Positions 1 to 11,900 of a stretch of DNA of 64,000 bases are shown in pieces. Source of the stretch: Siphonodentalium dalli (lineage: Eukaryota; Mollusca; Scaphopoda; Gadilida; Siphonodentaliidae). The notes beneath the pieces are model-generated. The model ran no database searches, was not told the DNA's origin, and saw nothing but the letters and a program-made list of their open reading frames with translations. Numbering within the stretch: the stretch's first letter is position 1; each line of letters opens with the position of its first letter. Made by a program: the position numbers and the translations under genes. Where the stretch lies: contig CP136065.1 in the NCBI GenBank assembly GCA_032622095.1, forward strand, positions 18,898,134 through 18,962,133, written 5' to 3'.

Positions 1-320
1 GTCATGGCCATGCGTTTTCGCCATGAATCGAGAAAAAGCCCATTGAAATAATAGACTGAACATTTACCGACAATAGAAGAGGATGCGAAGCTTTGATCAT
101 TTATTTGAAAAGTGGGTTGTGCCACGTGGTTTATTATTTCCCGAGAGTTCTAACAACATTTGTGATTCTTGCCTCAGTTAAAGGATGATTAAGTATGCAC
201 CGTAACACGAATTAACAGCTACGCACTGTGCAGTGTGTGCGATGGTGTCGGATCAGGTTCAATGCTAGTATTTGTGTAATAAACTAATAAACGGAATTAT
301 ATAATCCATTGCCTTTAGAT
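1..320. other. No recognisable feature
   Basis: AT-rich non-coding sequence. I see no ORF of note, no tandem repeat and no similarity to the other repeats in the window until the dispersed element that begins near 321. Confidence 0.5.
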
Positions 321-564
321 ACACATATCCTCGTGCACATAGGTTCATATTGGAATTATTTTTATTCTGAAATAAGCCCATAGTGGACATATCCCCTTTA
401 TTCCGTTTTATGGCGCGGCCCACAGTGAAAACACATTATAAAGCGCATACACCTGGTAAGCCGATTTATGTTCATATGGAACGTAATTAAGATTCAAATA
501 ATAAATAAAATGTTTGTGTTTTTGAAATAAGTTCAGTATGAGCTTATTTTCAGGAGAACAGGCT
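321..564 (+). repeat. Dispersed ~350-bp element, copy 1 (diverged, internally deleted)
   Basis: One of eight copies in this window of a dispersed element. In this orientation the left end reads ACATATCCTCG and the right end reads CAGGAGAACAGGCTG. Shared internal landmarks are a GAAATAAGC segment, a TGGCGCGG(C/G)CC segment followed by an A-rich AGTGAAAAC motif, and a TTTTCAGGAGAACAGG end. This copy belongs to the subfamily that carries ATAGGTTCATATTGG after the left end, also seen near 50300. No ORF or transposase is visible, so it is non-autonomous. Its class is not known to me. Confidence 0.65.
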
Positions 565-1029
565 GTCCAAAATGTGTGACGTCATCGAACATCGGGCCAT
601 GATCATTATCGGCCCGCCGGCCCGGCACGTGACCAAGTCAGTGGTAATAATGGTAATAACATGACTTTGACGGGAGCTATCGATTATGAACGGTCCTCGA
701 TTATAAGCCCTTTTGGTATATCGGCGCATATGACGTCGAGCTGTTAATTATTCCTGTCGGGCCATCCAATTTAGAAAGTGAAAACTTAGTAATCCCATAT
801 CCCTGAATGTGTGTTGCGTTCAATGTCTGTTTGGCGCATGGCACGTATTCACAGTACTGGCTTCTGTTATGGGGATTATGTCTTGTTGTGCATTCATATG
901 CGGGTTGTTGAAGTTCATATTCGTCATTATCCCTTCTATGACTGGAGTTCCTGAAATTTTGCGAAAACCCTGTGCCATTAGGGAGAATCGCATATATAAG
1001 ATAATGCCACAGGATCGTTAATACTGCAC
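565..1029. other. Unassigned interval with a weak hydrophobic ORF
   Basis: Contains a GC-rich patch near 612-636 and a 70-codon plus-strand ORF (809-1021) rich in Cys and hydrophobic residues. The ORF is short, has no recognisable domain and no supporting context, so I do not call it a gene. Otherwise nothing is seen. Confidence 0.4.
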
Positions 1030-1170
1030 GAGCGCAGCTTCCGTCGTGAAAGGGGTGTAGGTTTACTTTTTAAAGTGACCTTAATTCGCCTTTGCATTGT
1101 AGCACAACTCCCATCATGAAAGGGTTATAGTTTGCCATTGAAAGTGACTTTAATTTGCCATTACTACGTG
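1030..1170 (+). repeat. Two-copy 70-bp tandem duplication
   Basis: Copies at about 1031-1100 and 1101-1170 align with a 70-bp offset. Each has a (C/A)TCATGAAAGGG-like segment followed by an AAAGTGAC(C/T)TTAATT segment. The copies are diverged, so the duplication is old. The GTC(A/G)TGAAAGGG motif resembles the terminus of the short TTAA-flanked elements near 36.3 and 46.5 kb, so this may be a worn remnant of that family. Confidence 0.55.
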
Positions 1171-1247
1171 TAGCTTTACACTGGACACATGCAGTGTAGG
1201 AATTCTCCTCGTAAAGAGTAGAGTTAGATCCAATCCATCAGTGTAGA

Positions 1248-1580
1248 CAGCCTGTTATTTCATGAGACTCATATTGGCATTATTTAGATGTGAACTTATC
1301 CATATGGACCTAAACGTTAAACGAAATTTAATTTCCATGTGGATTTGTTTCAATTCATATAAATTCACATCGGCCTTATTTGATCGACTTATCCTACAGT
1401 CCGCGGCATTTAATAAACCTAAGTCGACCAGATTACGCTGTTTATAATGTGTTTCACTGTGGTGGAAATGGAATAACGGGTTTAAGTCCACTATGGCTTA
1501 TTTCAGAATCAAATAAGTCGAATAAGACCATATGTGAATATCTAGGTACAATGTGAACCTATTTGCACGAGGATATTATG
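1248..1580 (-). repeat. Dispersed ~350-bp element, copy 2 (reverse)
   Basis: Starts with CAGCCTGTT and ends with CACGAGGATATTATG, i.e. the reverse orientation of the copy at 321-564. Internally it has the GTTCACATTGTACCTAG-like stretch near the end (on the complementary strand) that appears, expanded, in the minisatellite at 54.5-55.3 kb. Two overlapping short ORFs on opposite strands are shadows of the repeat and not genes. Confidence 0.65.
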
Positions 1581-2759
1581 GTGCAGAAATGCATGGAAAA
1601 CCAGCAAGAACCACCAGATTGATATTGAATTGCGCGACTTTGACATGCGCGACTTTTGACATGTAATATATGGGTTTGGTTGGATCGAAATTGTCAATAT
1701 ATTTCTCAATGCTATGCCTTGAGAATGGACGTGACCTATAGGTATTGATAACACTGGCTACACAATTTGTGTGATTTGGGATAGTAATCAATTCCCAACT
1801 CAATTTCGTGTTATTTCATTTACACTAGAATATTTTATGCCGCCAACGTCAAACTCCTGCGTGTTGCTGTGGATCACTGGTGCGTGATCAGAAACAAAGC
1901 TGGATTGGATCAAACGCTATAATTTATAAGCAGTACGTTCATTATTTCAGTGTGGTGTTTCCTTCAGATGTCACGTGCCACGTTTTGTTCATCGCGCCCA
2001 TGGATTGGGCAGATCTCTTTATAAACTCCGACCAAAATACATGTAACAACCAAATACAATAATTGCAAACGTTCTCATCTGTCTGTTCTACACACATGTA
2101 AATTTGTGTTACAGCAAGTACTGTATGTCAGCAACCTTTTCGTGTCTGGTGGTTGTCGTGGCTTCATGAGTTTGTGTGAATACATGACGGTTACCACATA
2201 TACATGTAATACAAGTCTTAATAATTCGTCGCTGGGTAACTATATGCTTCACAAATGGTTCAATGCACTTAGACCATGAAATAGAATAAAATAGAATAAA
2301 ATTATTGGTTCGGTATGTGGGTAACACGGCCAGACCATTTCGTATAAGGAATATATACAAGAATGCTGTTGTAATGTACCACATCGCTATATAAAGGCTT
2401 ATATTCCGATTGGTCCCCTTGAATGTATTGGTCATGACAATGCAGACAAAGTTGACAAGTAGCAGCTTTGCGAATACACTCAACAGCTCGACAGACGTTC
2501 ACGAAATAAAACACAAACAATCAAGGGATGAGCTATCTAAATACATGCATTATTGTTGGTCAGAGGGCGAACTCCCTTTCTAAAGTATTAAGCAGTGTGC
2601 AGATATCCGCTGACGAATGCACATTACTGAACATTTATTGTAATAAAGGAACATAGAGGGTCACATTTATGTAATCTCGTTAATATGCGTCAGCTCTCGT
2701 AGCACGCCACGTCAGACATTTCAACATATACGTGTTAAAACAACCATATAGTCTATCAA
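1581..2759. other. Unassigned interval
   Basis: AT-rich. A short direct duplication of GCGCGACTTT plus TGACATG lies at 1634-1662 and a two-copy AGAATAAAAT repeat at 2281-2300. Short ORFs are present on both strands without recognisable domains. No gene is supported. Confidence 0.4.
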
Positions 2760-3136
2760 ATGTGCCCCGCCATATCAAATCCAGTCGTAAGTCTGGATTG
2801 TTTTACCCTGTGCCAATGCATTCTCTTATATATGCGAGTCGACCATAGGTCGACTCGCATATATAAGAGAATGCATTGGCCTAACAATTTTTTATCATTT
2901 TTTTTAAATAAATGTTTCTTACAATTTTTAGGACATAAAACAAAAAAAACATCCATTACCCTGCAGGGAGCCCCACATATATAGAAGCATACAGAAGAGT
3001 GTCGTCTGCTCGTGTTTGTCTGGGGCTCTGTATGGGTGAAATTATAAAATTGTTAAAGAATACAAGAAATAATTATTAAAATTGTAAAAAATTGTTAGGC
3101 CAATGCATTCTCTTATATATGCGAGGCGACCTATAG
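2760..3136 (+). mobile_element. Double-hairpin element, family A, copy 1 (3'-truncated)
   Basis: Family A elements have a terminal segment containing CGCCATATCAAATCCAGTC, then CCCTGTGCCAATGCATTCTC leading into a ~69-bp palindrome, an interior of ~220 bp with a CCCTGCAGGG site, and a second palindrome in inverted order. Here the left palindrome is complete (2815-2881) and the interior is in the same orientation as the complete copy at 37876-38328. The right palindrome breaks off after its loop near 3136, so the right terminal repeat is lost. No transposase is present: this is a MITE-like or foldback element mobilised in trans, if at all. Confidence 0.75.
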
Positions 3137-3916
3137 AGGAGCGGCCAAATCCAAAAAGGGCCTTAGTTTTCGAGATACCCCTACCCTCGGTAGAACAAGT
3201 TGAAACCAACTTTTTCTGGAAGGTAAACATATATAATTTATGAAAATGATTCTTGGCCTTACCGGAATTGGTGGCAGCTATGTATGGTAAGACTATTTGT
3301 GAAGGTACCCTACCGAAAAATTAGCCTGTTTTCAGCGGTTGACCAGCTGTACACCATTGGTTAAAAGTTAATCACATCACCAAAAACAGAACGTTCTATT
3401 TGTCATTATGGGGTACATGGTGATACTAGATCGGAACGTTGTTATTTGATTCTGGTTTGTTTGAGATTTCACGACGTCATGGTGGAGAATGTAACGTTCT
3501 GTGTCAAAAAATCATGACGATTCAGATAAACTGTCGCCCGTGAACTCTATACAAAACTAACACGCTGGATTGAGCTTATCTTGTCATATATGTTTCGAAA
3601 GACTGGAATATGTTCTACCGGGAGATATTAAATATTATATATTATTTTCCTGATCCTACAAATATTGCAATAATAGGCAAAAACTTAACCCTCCCCCAAT
3701 GTCATAAAATGCTAAGTATAGCCATCGCCGGGGATTAGATACCAGAATGATAGAATAGCGCGTAGTATTTCCTTTTATTTAGTGTAGAACACACCTCTAT
3801 GACCGGATATCTGTTTCGGGCGATTCCTGTACCGCTCTATTTGCGCTAACAAAATATAAATTGTGTAATCGAGTTGCACGTCACCGATTGTTCGCCTCAT
3901 TGGATCGTTTCCTGCG
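3137..3916. other. Unassigned interval
   Basis: AT-rich sequence following the truncation of the family A element. I see no repeat or credible ORF. Confidence 0.4.
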
Positions 3917-4760
3917 GCGCCCACGTGAAGTGCCCGGATCGTAGAAGTAATATCGAGAGAGTTATGGACTCAACATCGGCATCGTTATGCCTTCACTTGA
4001 TTCTAACTCGTTTGATAGATGATAACGCCATCAATCCCCTGGCGCTTAATATGAATCGCACGTGACGCGTAGTGGAGCAACCACATATGATGTGCCTCAA
4101 ATTTGCCTTTTTGAGTCGACATAACGCTAAGAATAATTTATGTAACATAATGCAGTGGTCACGACGGAGACGACATGCCAAATTGACAAGACGTATCGTG
4201 GATGGTAAAGTCATGTCTGGATTATAGTCATGACTTCTTCATTTTTCGTTTTCATTAAGCAGACCAACGATATTGGTTTCTAATTCCGCGTTTTTTGCAA
4301 TCTCCAAATGGTTGCTAACCGGAAGTCACGTGACAATTTCTCCCAAATCTATACCCGCGGATCTTGAAAAATCACTGATGGATATGGAAAAAATTATATG
4401 ACGTCATTCACATGCCTTAGGTATAAGCACCCTTGGTGGTTGCTATAAGTTACGCCTCCTCCGCGACAAAAAATGATCACTAAATCTCCAAGTACTCGCG
4501 CAGATCATTCCAAGAATATAGCTTAATCACCGAAGGGAAAGTGGACAGTTGGCAGGATATAACCCGAATGGTTGGTTTCCCAGAGCATAATATGCCTTTT
4601 TTTTCGTAGCATGTTTCTTGAATCACTAGTGGACCATTTTCTTCGGTGCCACGTGACGTGCTTCAGACCGTAGAAGTAATTGCTGTATAGTTATGGCTTC
4701 ACGCGATTTGACTTCGTTTGATGGATGTATTCGCCATTACTACACTAGAGCTTATAACTG
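3917..4760 (+). repeat. Diverged direct duplication with ~600-bp spacer
   Basis: The segment at about 3917-4050 (landmarks CCACGTGA, CCGTAGAAGTAAT-like, GTTATG, TTCACTTGATT, TCGTTTGAT(A/G)GATG) recurs at about 4647-4755 with the same order of landmarks and many substitutions. A related pair, CAAGTACTCGCGC near 4490 and TAAATACGCGCG near 4795, each followed by ATTCCAAGA, suggests the duplicated block extended further. Function is unknown; it looks like two old copies of one dispersed repeat. Confidence 0.5.
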
Positions 4761-5116
4761 ACGCCTTATCTGTGCAATAAACTGATAAAATCTCTAAATA
4801 CGCGCGAAGCCTATTCCAAGATAAGTCTTTCCAGCCTCATCACGGAATTGCACAGTACCAAATGCAAAATGGGCAGATAGTATATGATAAAAACTGTCAA
4901 GATTTGGCTTCTCATAGTATTATCATTCTTGTTTTAATTACAATGCACTACTACCACCTATATAGTGCTTTTTGCTTACACCTCCGATGTCACAGGCTGC
5001 AATCGATGCAATCCAGTTCAATGACCGGTTCGACATTTTGTAACCGGAACATTTGAAGTGGCGAGGCACCCCCTTTACAATGTAACCACATAATTTAAAA
5101 CAAATGAATGTTCTAG
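4761..5116. other. Unassigned interval
   Basis: Only the weak TAAATACGCGCG/ATTCCAAGA similarity to the preceding block is seen. No gene is supported. Confidence 0.35.
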
Positions 5117-5465
5117 CAACATATGCTTGTGCAAATACGCACATAATCGACCTATATATAGTGTGAAATAGGTACAAAATGTGATTGTTTGATTCTAAAT
5201 AAGCAGATAATGGAGTCATAGCCGTCATTTCGTTTTATGGTACAGTGAAAGTACATGTTAAAGAGGGTACACCTGGAAAGTCGCGGGTTGGCTAATCTGT
5301 GTCATTGTCCGCACATAAAATGCTTACAATTGTCTCATTTTGAGTCGATAATGTGACTAAAATTATCTCATTTTCCGTACAATATCGACTCAAAAAGAGC
5401 CGAGTATCTACCGAAAACAAGTTTTTTTATAAGCAGATTATGTGGGATTTTTCAGGAGAACAGGC
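5117..5465 (+). repeat. Dispersed ~350-bp element, copy 3
   Basis: Runs from CAACATATGCTTGTG to TTTCAGGAGAACAGGC. This is the AAATACGCACA subfamily, shared with 24270-24591, 26905-27238 and 29600-29968. Inside is a segment where GAGTCGATAATGTGAC is followed about 30 bp later by a partly complementary ATATCGACTC, giving an internal stem. Non-coding. Confidence 0.7.
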
Positions 5466-6049
5466 CGATTCTAGCCTTTATGCATACTGCGGAAGAAGTA
5501 AACATATTCTATATGTAATATATCTTACCATAATAAAACATCTGTTTCATTCAAAGTTGTTTCATGGGCGTCATTTCGTGTTCTAAATTTGTTGTAAATT
5601 GCGATAAAATAATACTACGGCCCGCGCACGGTAAACAATCGGCACAAACGTTCGAGTTTTATATCACAAATTTCGCATGTTTAAGTGGTTTATAACTATT
5701 ATTGTAGTTAATATTAAGAAATAATCGATATGTATATGATATATAAGCATGACACTCGCGACTAAATCACATAATTGAATGTTTTTCATCAACATATCCT
5801 GAATTTCTGATGGACCCAGTAAAATTGTGAAGATTAATACCATTACTAAATTGTCTGGCAATCCAATCAGCTTTCCTGTTTGATCACCGAATTCACAGTC
5901 CCCTAAAGGAAACGGACATACGTTATGTTGACATGCGCCACGCGCTGGCTTGTCGAAGTCTAGACTCTTTATTATGAAGATGGTTTCTGAATCTCAATTA
6001 ATGCATCATTACTCACCGGGTGTTTTCCGAGATACACCTCGCCCATGTC
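5466..6049. other. Unassigned interval
   Basis: AT-rich; no repeat or ORF that I can support. Confidence 0.4.
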
Positions 6050-6300
6050 ATAAAACACCAGGCGTCTCTACATACTCACAAAACTTATTCCAAGATACGG
6101 CCTCTCATCTTGATCACCACATTGTTCATTTTGAATAACATGCTTTCTAACCACAACGCACAATTGCTCCTTGTGCATATAGCGTACGCTACCGCTCTGT
6201 AATAAAATGCTCACCTGTCTCCACAACACTCATAAAGCTTATTCCAAGATATGGCTTCCAAGCTGGATCACAGAATTGTACCGTGCGTCTCCTCGAAAAT
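6050..6300 (+). repeat. Diverged direct repeat, two copies
   Basis: The pieces around 6060-6125 and 6215-6285 share CACCAGGCGTCTC/CACCTGTCTC, ACTCACAAA/ACTCATAAA, CTTATTCCAAGATA and CTGGATCAC-like landmarks. The ATTCCAAGA landmark also occurs near 4510 and 4815, so this is a further member of the same dispersed repeat. The short ORFs across it are not conserved between the copies. Confidence 0.45.
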
Positions 6301-6594
6301 GCTTCATGAATACCAGACATGGGTGCTTCGTCCACATCCTGTTTTCAGAAGCATTCCTCACTTACTTGATTTTGAGTAGTATATATACAAACATTTTCTT
6401 CATCAAATACTGTCGATTCGATGTACATTGTATAACTGAATATATGTGCCTGCCATTTTGGGACACACACATAGCATACCGACAACGGGAAATGAAGTTG
6501 AGCAGAAAGATAAAGTAGAATATACAACATATACATTATTTAAATTTTGTGTACTTATAAATATTTAAAACCCATATTTCTACCAAAGGGATCT

Positions 6595-6993
6595 TTAACC
6601 CTTTATCCAACAGAACGGCCCTGTGCCAATGCATTCTCTTATATATGCGAGTCGACCATAGGTCGTCTCGCATATATAAGAGAATGCATTGGCTCAACAC
6701 ACTAAAAATTATAAAATTGTTAAAGAATGTAAGAAAAAATGGTAAAAAGTGTTAAAAAAAGATTTTTTTAGGTCAATGCATTCTCTTATATATGCGAGGC
6801 GACCTATGGTCGACTCGTATATATAAGAGAATGCATTGTCACAGGGCATAAGTGTAACCATCACAATGTGGTCAATGAGCCGGTTCCAATGATATCCATA
6901 TTTGTATGGTTTTATTGAGACAGACCCAAGATAATTTAGGCTGTTGCAGCTTTATTTGGCCGTTTTTGGCCGGTTTGTTGGGTAAAGGGTTAA
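6595..6993 (+). mobile_element. piggyBac-type MITE with internal palindrome pair, copy 1
   Basis: Flanked on both sides by TTAA, the target duplicated by piggyBac transposases. Termini are CCCTTTATCCAACAGAACGG and, at the far end, TTTGTTGGGTAAAGGG, which are inverted copies of each other. Inside are two ~69-bp palindromes (about 6625-6693 and 6772-6840), each starting and ending with CCAATGCATTCTC and its complement, separated by ~80 bp of A-rich sequence. The right part holds a ~150-bp non-palindromic tail with GGTTTTATTGAGACAGAC. About 399 bp with no ORF, hence non-autonomous. Orientation is the same as the copy at 46836-47224 and opposite to 41820-42199 and 55889-56281. Confidence 0.85.
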
Positions 6994-8130
6994 ACAAGTT
7001 ATAAGCGGTGAGTATTGGACTCTAGTCGTTGAATCTTGTTCGCATTGTTATATAATATCTATTACTTGAAATCTCTTTTCTGCAACAAAATGTTTTATCT
7101 TGGAGAGTATCGTTTTAATGGAGGGTCACAAATTGCACTAGAAATTAGAGCTATTCTTGCAATAGTTAACCCTTTCTATAATAAATGGACTGTCTAATTC
7201 AGGTATAACAGCGTACAGTGGAATGGTCTATTATCCATCTGGAGGGGTTTCACGAAAAATGAGCAGACGACAGATAATACAAGTGAAGAAGGAATCTCAT
7301 TTATTGAAGGATAATTAATCGTCGATGACTATTTAGTATAAAATGGTATGAAAGAACTCCAGCTCTTCAATAAAACGACTGGTTTGAAAATCAAGCTTTC
7401 CTGACATTTAGCAAAATGATTTCCATTCTTATAAATGATGTAACGTACCTTATCTATGCCACTTTAAACGGACATGACTCATTCGAACCTCCAAATGTTT
7501 TTCTACGTAATTTGGGGCGACGGCTACGATAGGTCGAGAAATAAAAGAAATATTAATATACCGGCTTCATATGCTCTGAAAAACACTTGCCAAAGTCACA
7601 GCCATTTTTCAGCCGTTTTTAACTTTTCGCCAGAAGTCAGACAAATACTCTTTATTGCTACCATATCAGGAATAGACTACAACGGAACGCTCTTTTCTGC
7701 ACCATGTCTGTAAAAATGGCTGTTTTGTGTTTGGGATCCAAACGCCTTGTTTATAGTTGTATTTTTTGTATTTTTCATTACTTCAATGCGTCTTTTTGGG
7801 TTACATAATGTTCGTAGAAAAGTAATTCAGATATTTATCGACCTATTTCGATATTGAGAAAAATTCAAAAGCGAATATTATGAGTATTTTGGAGCGCAAA
7901 CCGCCATGTGGCTTTAAATACACAAAGAGTTCACGGAGACATCATCCAAACTCCAGATGATGAACCCGGACGTTTGACAATCCAAATTATTTAAACCGAT
8001 TCTGAACTGATTCTGAAAGTTGAAGCCGAGACATAACATGTTTTGTACACACGTGCCGGTACGCGATGCACATGTCATAGCATGCAAGGGAACGCTGTCG
8101 ATATAATTGAGTAATGCTTGAGAGTTGCAA
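6994..8130. other. Unassigned interval before the mega-array
   Basis: AT-rich unique-looking sequence. A 79-codon plus-strand ORF (7474-7713) has no recognisable domain. The last ~25 bases contain one degenerate unit (TGAGTAATGCTTGAG, about 8108-8122), so the array boundary is frayed. Confidence 0.45.
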
Positions 8131-8269
8131 TTGTCTGCTGAGTAATGTCCGCTGAGTAATGTCTGCTGAGTAATGTCTGCTGAGTAATGTCTGCTGAGTA
8201 ATGTCTGCTGAGTAATGTCTGCTGAGTAATGTCTGCTGAGTAATGTCTGCTGAGTAATGTCTGCTGAGT

Positions 8270-8990
8270 AATGTCCGCTGAGTAATGTAATGTCTGCTGA
8301 GTAATGTCTGCTGAGTAATGTCTGCTGAGTAATGTCTGCTGAGTAATGTCTGCTGAGTAAAGTAATGTCTGCTGAGTAATGTCTGCTGAGTAATGTCTGC
8401 TGAATAATGTCTGCTGAGTAAAGTAATGTCTGCTGAGTAATGTCTGCTGAGTAATGTCTGCTGAGTAATGTCTGCTGAGTAATGTCTGCTGAGTAATGTC
8501 CGCTGAGTAATGTCTGCTGAGTAAAGTAATGTCTGCTGAGTAATGTCTGCTGAGTAATGTCTGCTGAGTAATGTCTGCTGAGTAATGTCCGCTGAGTAAT
8601 GTCTGCTGAGTAAAGTAATGTCTGCTGAGTAATGTCCGCTGAGTAATGTAATGTCTGCTGAGTAATGTCTGCTGAGTAATGTCTGCTGAGTAATGTCTGC
8701 TGAGTAATGTCTGCTGAGTAAAGTAATGTCTGCTGAGTAATGTCTGCTGAGTAATGTCTGCTGAATAATGTCTGCTGAGTAAAGTAATGTCTGCTGAGTA
8801 ATGTCTGCTGAGTAATGTCTGCTGAGTAATGTCTGCTGAGTAATGTCTGCTGAGTAATGTCCGCTGAGTAATGTCTGCTGAGTAAAGTAATGTCTGCTGA
8901 GTAATGTCTGCTGAGTAATGTCTGCTGAGTAATGTCTGCTGAGTAATGTAATGTCTGCTGAGTAATGTCTGCTGAGTAATGTCTGCTGAG
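8270..8990. repeat. Higher-order duplication, ~361 bp period
   Basis: Within the array the same ordered pattern of variants (GTAATGTAATG, then five standard units, then AAAGTAATG, then CTGAATAATG, then AAAGTAATG, later CCGCTG plus AAAGTAATG) occurs at about 8285 and again 361 bp on at about 8646. This shows a block of about 25 units was copied as a whole. Confidence 0.75.
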
Positions 8991-11900
8991 TAATGTCCGC
9001 TGAGTAATGTCTGCTGAGTAATGTCTGCTGAGTAATGTCTGCTGAGTAATGTCTGCTGAGTAATGTCTGCTGAGTAATGTCTGCTGAGTAATGTCTGTTG
9101 AGTAATGTCTGCTGAGTAATGTAATGTCCGCTGAGTAATGTCTGCTGAGTAATGTCTGCTGAGTAATGTCTGCTGAGTAATGTCTGCTGAGTAATGTCTG
9201 CTGAGTAATGTCTGATGAGTAATGTATGCTGAGTAATGTATGCTGAGTAATGTATGCTGAGTAATGTCTGCTGAGTAATGTATGCTGAGTAATGTATGCT
9301 GAGTAATGTCTGCTGAGTAATGTCTGCTGAGTAATGTCTGCTGAGTAATGTCTGTTGAGTAATGTCTGCTGAGTAATGTCTGCTGAGTAATGTCTGCTGA
9401 GTAATGTCTGCTGAGTAATGTCTGCTGAGTAATGTCTGCTGAGTAATGTAATGTCTGCTGAGTAATGTCTGCTGAGTAATGTAATGTCCGCTGAGTAATG
9501 TCTGCTGAGTAATGTCCGCTGAGTAATGTCTGCTGAGTAATGTCTGCTGAGTAATGTCTGCTGAGTAATGTCTGCTGAGTAAAGTAATGTCTGCTGAGTA
9601 ATGTCTGCTGAGTAATGTCTGCTGAGTAATGTCTGCTGGGTAATGTCTGCTGAGTAATGTCCGCTGAGTAATGTAATGTCTGCTGAGTAATGTATGCTGA
9701 GTAATGTCTGCTGAGTAATGTCTGCTGAGTAATGTCTGCTGAGTAATGTCTGCTGAGTAATGTCTGCTGAGTAATGTCTGCTGAGTAATGTCTGCTGAGT
9801 AATGTCTGCTGAGTAATGTCTGCTGAGTAATGTCTGCTGAGTAATGTCTGCTGAGTAATGTCTGCTGAGTAATGTCTGCTGAGTAATGTCTGCTGAGTAA
9901 TGTCTGCTGAGTAATGTCTGCTGAGTAATGTCTGCTGAGTAATGTCTGCTGAGTAATGTCTGCTGAGTAATGTCTGCTGAGTAATGTCTGCTGGGTAAAG
10001 TAATGTCTGCTGAATAATGTCTGCTGAGTAAAGTAGTGTATGCTGAGTAGTGTATGCTGAGTAATGTCTGCTGAATAATGTCTGCTGAGTAATGTCCGCT
10101 GAGTAATGTCTGCTGAGTAATGTCTGCTGAGTAATGTCTGCTGAGTAATGTCTGCTGAGTAATGTCTGCTGAGTAATGTCTGCTGAGTAATGTCTGTTGA
10201 GTAATGTCTGCTGAGTAATGTCTGCTGAGTAATGTCTGCTGAGTAATGTCTGCTGAGTAATGTCTGCTGAGTAATGTCTGCTGAGTAAAGTAATGTCTGC
10301 TGAGTAATGTCTGCTGAATAATGTCTGCTGAATAATGTCCGCTGAGTAATGTCCGCTGAGTAATGTCTGCTGAGTAATGTCTGCTGAGTAAAGTAATGTC
10401 TGCTGAATAATGTCTGCTGAATAATGTCTGCTGAGTAATGTCCGCTGAGTAATGTCCGCTGAGTAATGTCTGCTGAGTAAAGTAATGTCTGTTGAATAAT
10501 GTCTGCTGAGTAATGTCTGCTGAGTAATGTAATGTCTGCTGAGTAATGTATGCTGAGTAATGTCTGCTGAGTAATGTCTGCTGAGTAATGTCTGCTGAAT
10601 AATGTCTGCTGAGTAATGTCTGCTGAGTAATGTCTGCTGAGTAATGTCTGCTGAGTAATGTCTGCTGAGTAATGTCTGCTGAATAATGTCTGCTGAGTAA
10701 TGTCTGCTGAGTAAAGTAATGTCTGCTGAGTAATGTCTGCTGAGTAATGTCTGCTGAGTCATGTCTGCTGAGTAATGTCTGCTGAGTAATGTCTGCTGAG
10801 TAAAGTAATGTCTGCTGAGTAATGTCCGCTGAGTAATGTCTGCTGAGTCATGTCTGCTGAGTAATGTCTGCTGAGTAATGTCTGCTGAGTAATGTCTGCT
10901 GAGTAATGTCTGCTGAGTAAAGTAATGTCTGCTGAATAATGTCTGCTGAGTAATGTCTGCTGAATAATGTCTGCTGAATAATGTCTGCTGAGTAATGTCT
11001 GCTGAGTAATGTCTGCTGAGTAATGTCTGCTGAATAATGTCTGCTGAGTAATGTCTGCTGAGTAATGTCTGCTGAGTAATGTCTGCTGAGTAATGTCTGC
11101 TGAGTAATGTCTGCTGAATAATGTCTGCTGAGTAATGTCTGCTGAGTAAAGTAATGTCTGCTGAGTAATGTCTGCTGAGTACTTTGTGCTGTGTAATGTC
11201 TGCTGAGTAATGTATGCTGAGTAATATCTGCCGAGTAATGTATGCTGAGTAATGTCCGCTGAGTAATGTCCGCTGAGTAATGTCTGCTGAGTCATGTCTG
11301 CTGAGTAATGTCTGCTGAGTAATGTCTGCTGAATAATGTCTGCTGAGTAATGTCTGCTGAGTAAAGTAATGTCTGCTGAGTAATGTCTGCTGAGTAATGT
11401 CTGCTGAGTAATGTCTGCTGAGTAATGTCTGCTGGGTAATGTCTGCTGAGTAATGTCTGCTGAGTAATGTCTGCTGAGTAATGTCTGCTGAGTAATGTCT
11501 GCTGAGTAAAGTAATGTCTGCTGAGTAATGTCTGCTGAGTAATGTCTGCTGAGTAAAGTAATGTCTGTTGAGTAATGTCTGCTGAGTAATGTCTGCTGAG
11601 TAATGTCTGCTGAATAATGTCTGCTGAGTAAAGTAATGTCTGCTGAGTAATGTCTGCTGAGTAATGTATGCTGAGTAATGTCTGCTGAGTAATGTCTGCT
11701 GGGTAATGTCTGCTGAATAATGTCTGCTGAGTAATGTCTGCTGAGTAATGTCTGCTGAATAATGTCTGCTGAGTAATGTCTGCTGAATAATGTCTGCTGA
11801 GTAATGTCTGCTGAGTAATGTCTGCTGAGTAATGTCTGCTGAGTAATGTCTGCTGAGTAATGTCTGCTGAGTAATGTCTGCTGAGTAATGTCTGCTGAGT

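Noticed and set aside
809-1021. Cys-rich hydrophobic 70-codon ORF as a small membrane protein
   Set aside because: Too short, no family resemblance, AT-rich surroundings with many equal ORFs. It cannot be excluded as an exon but is not supported.
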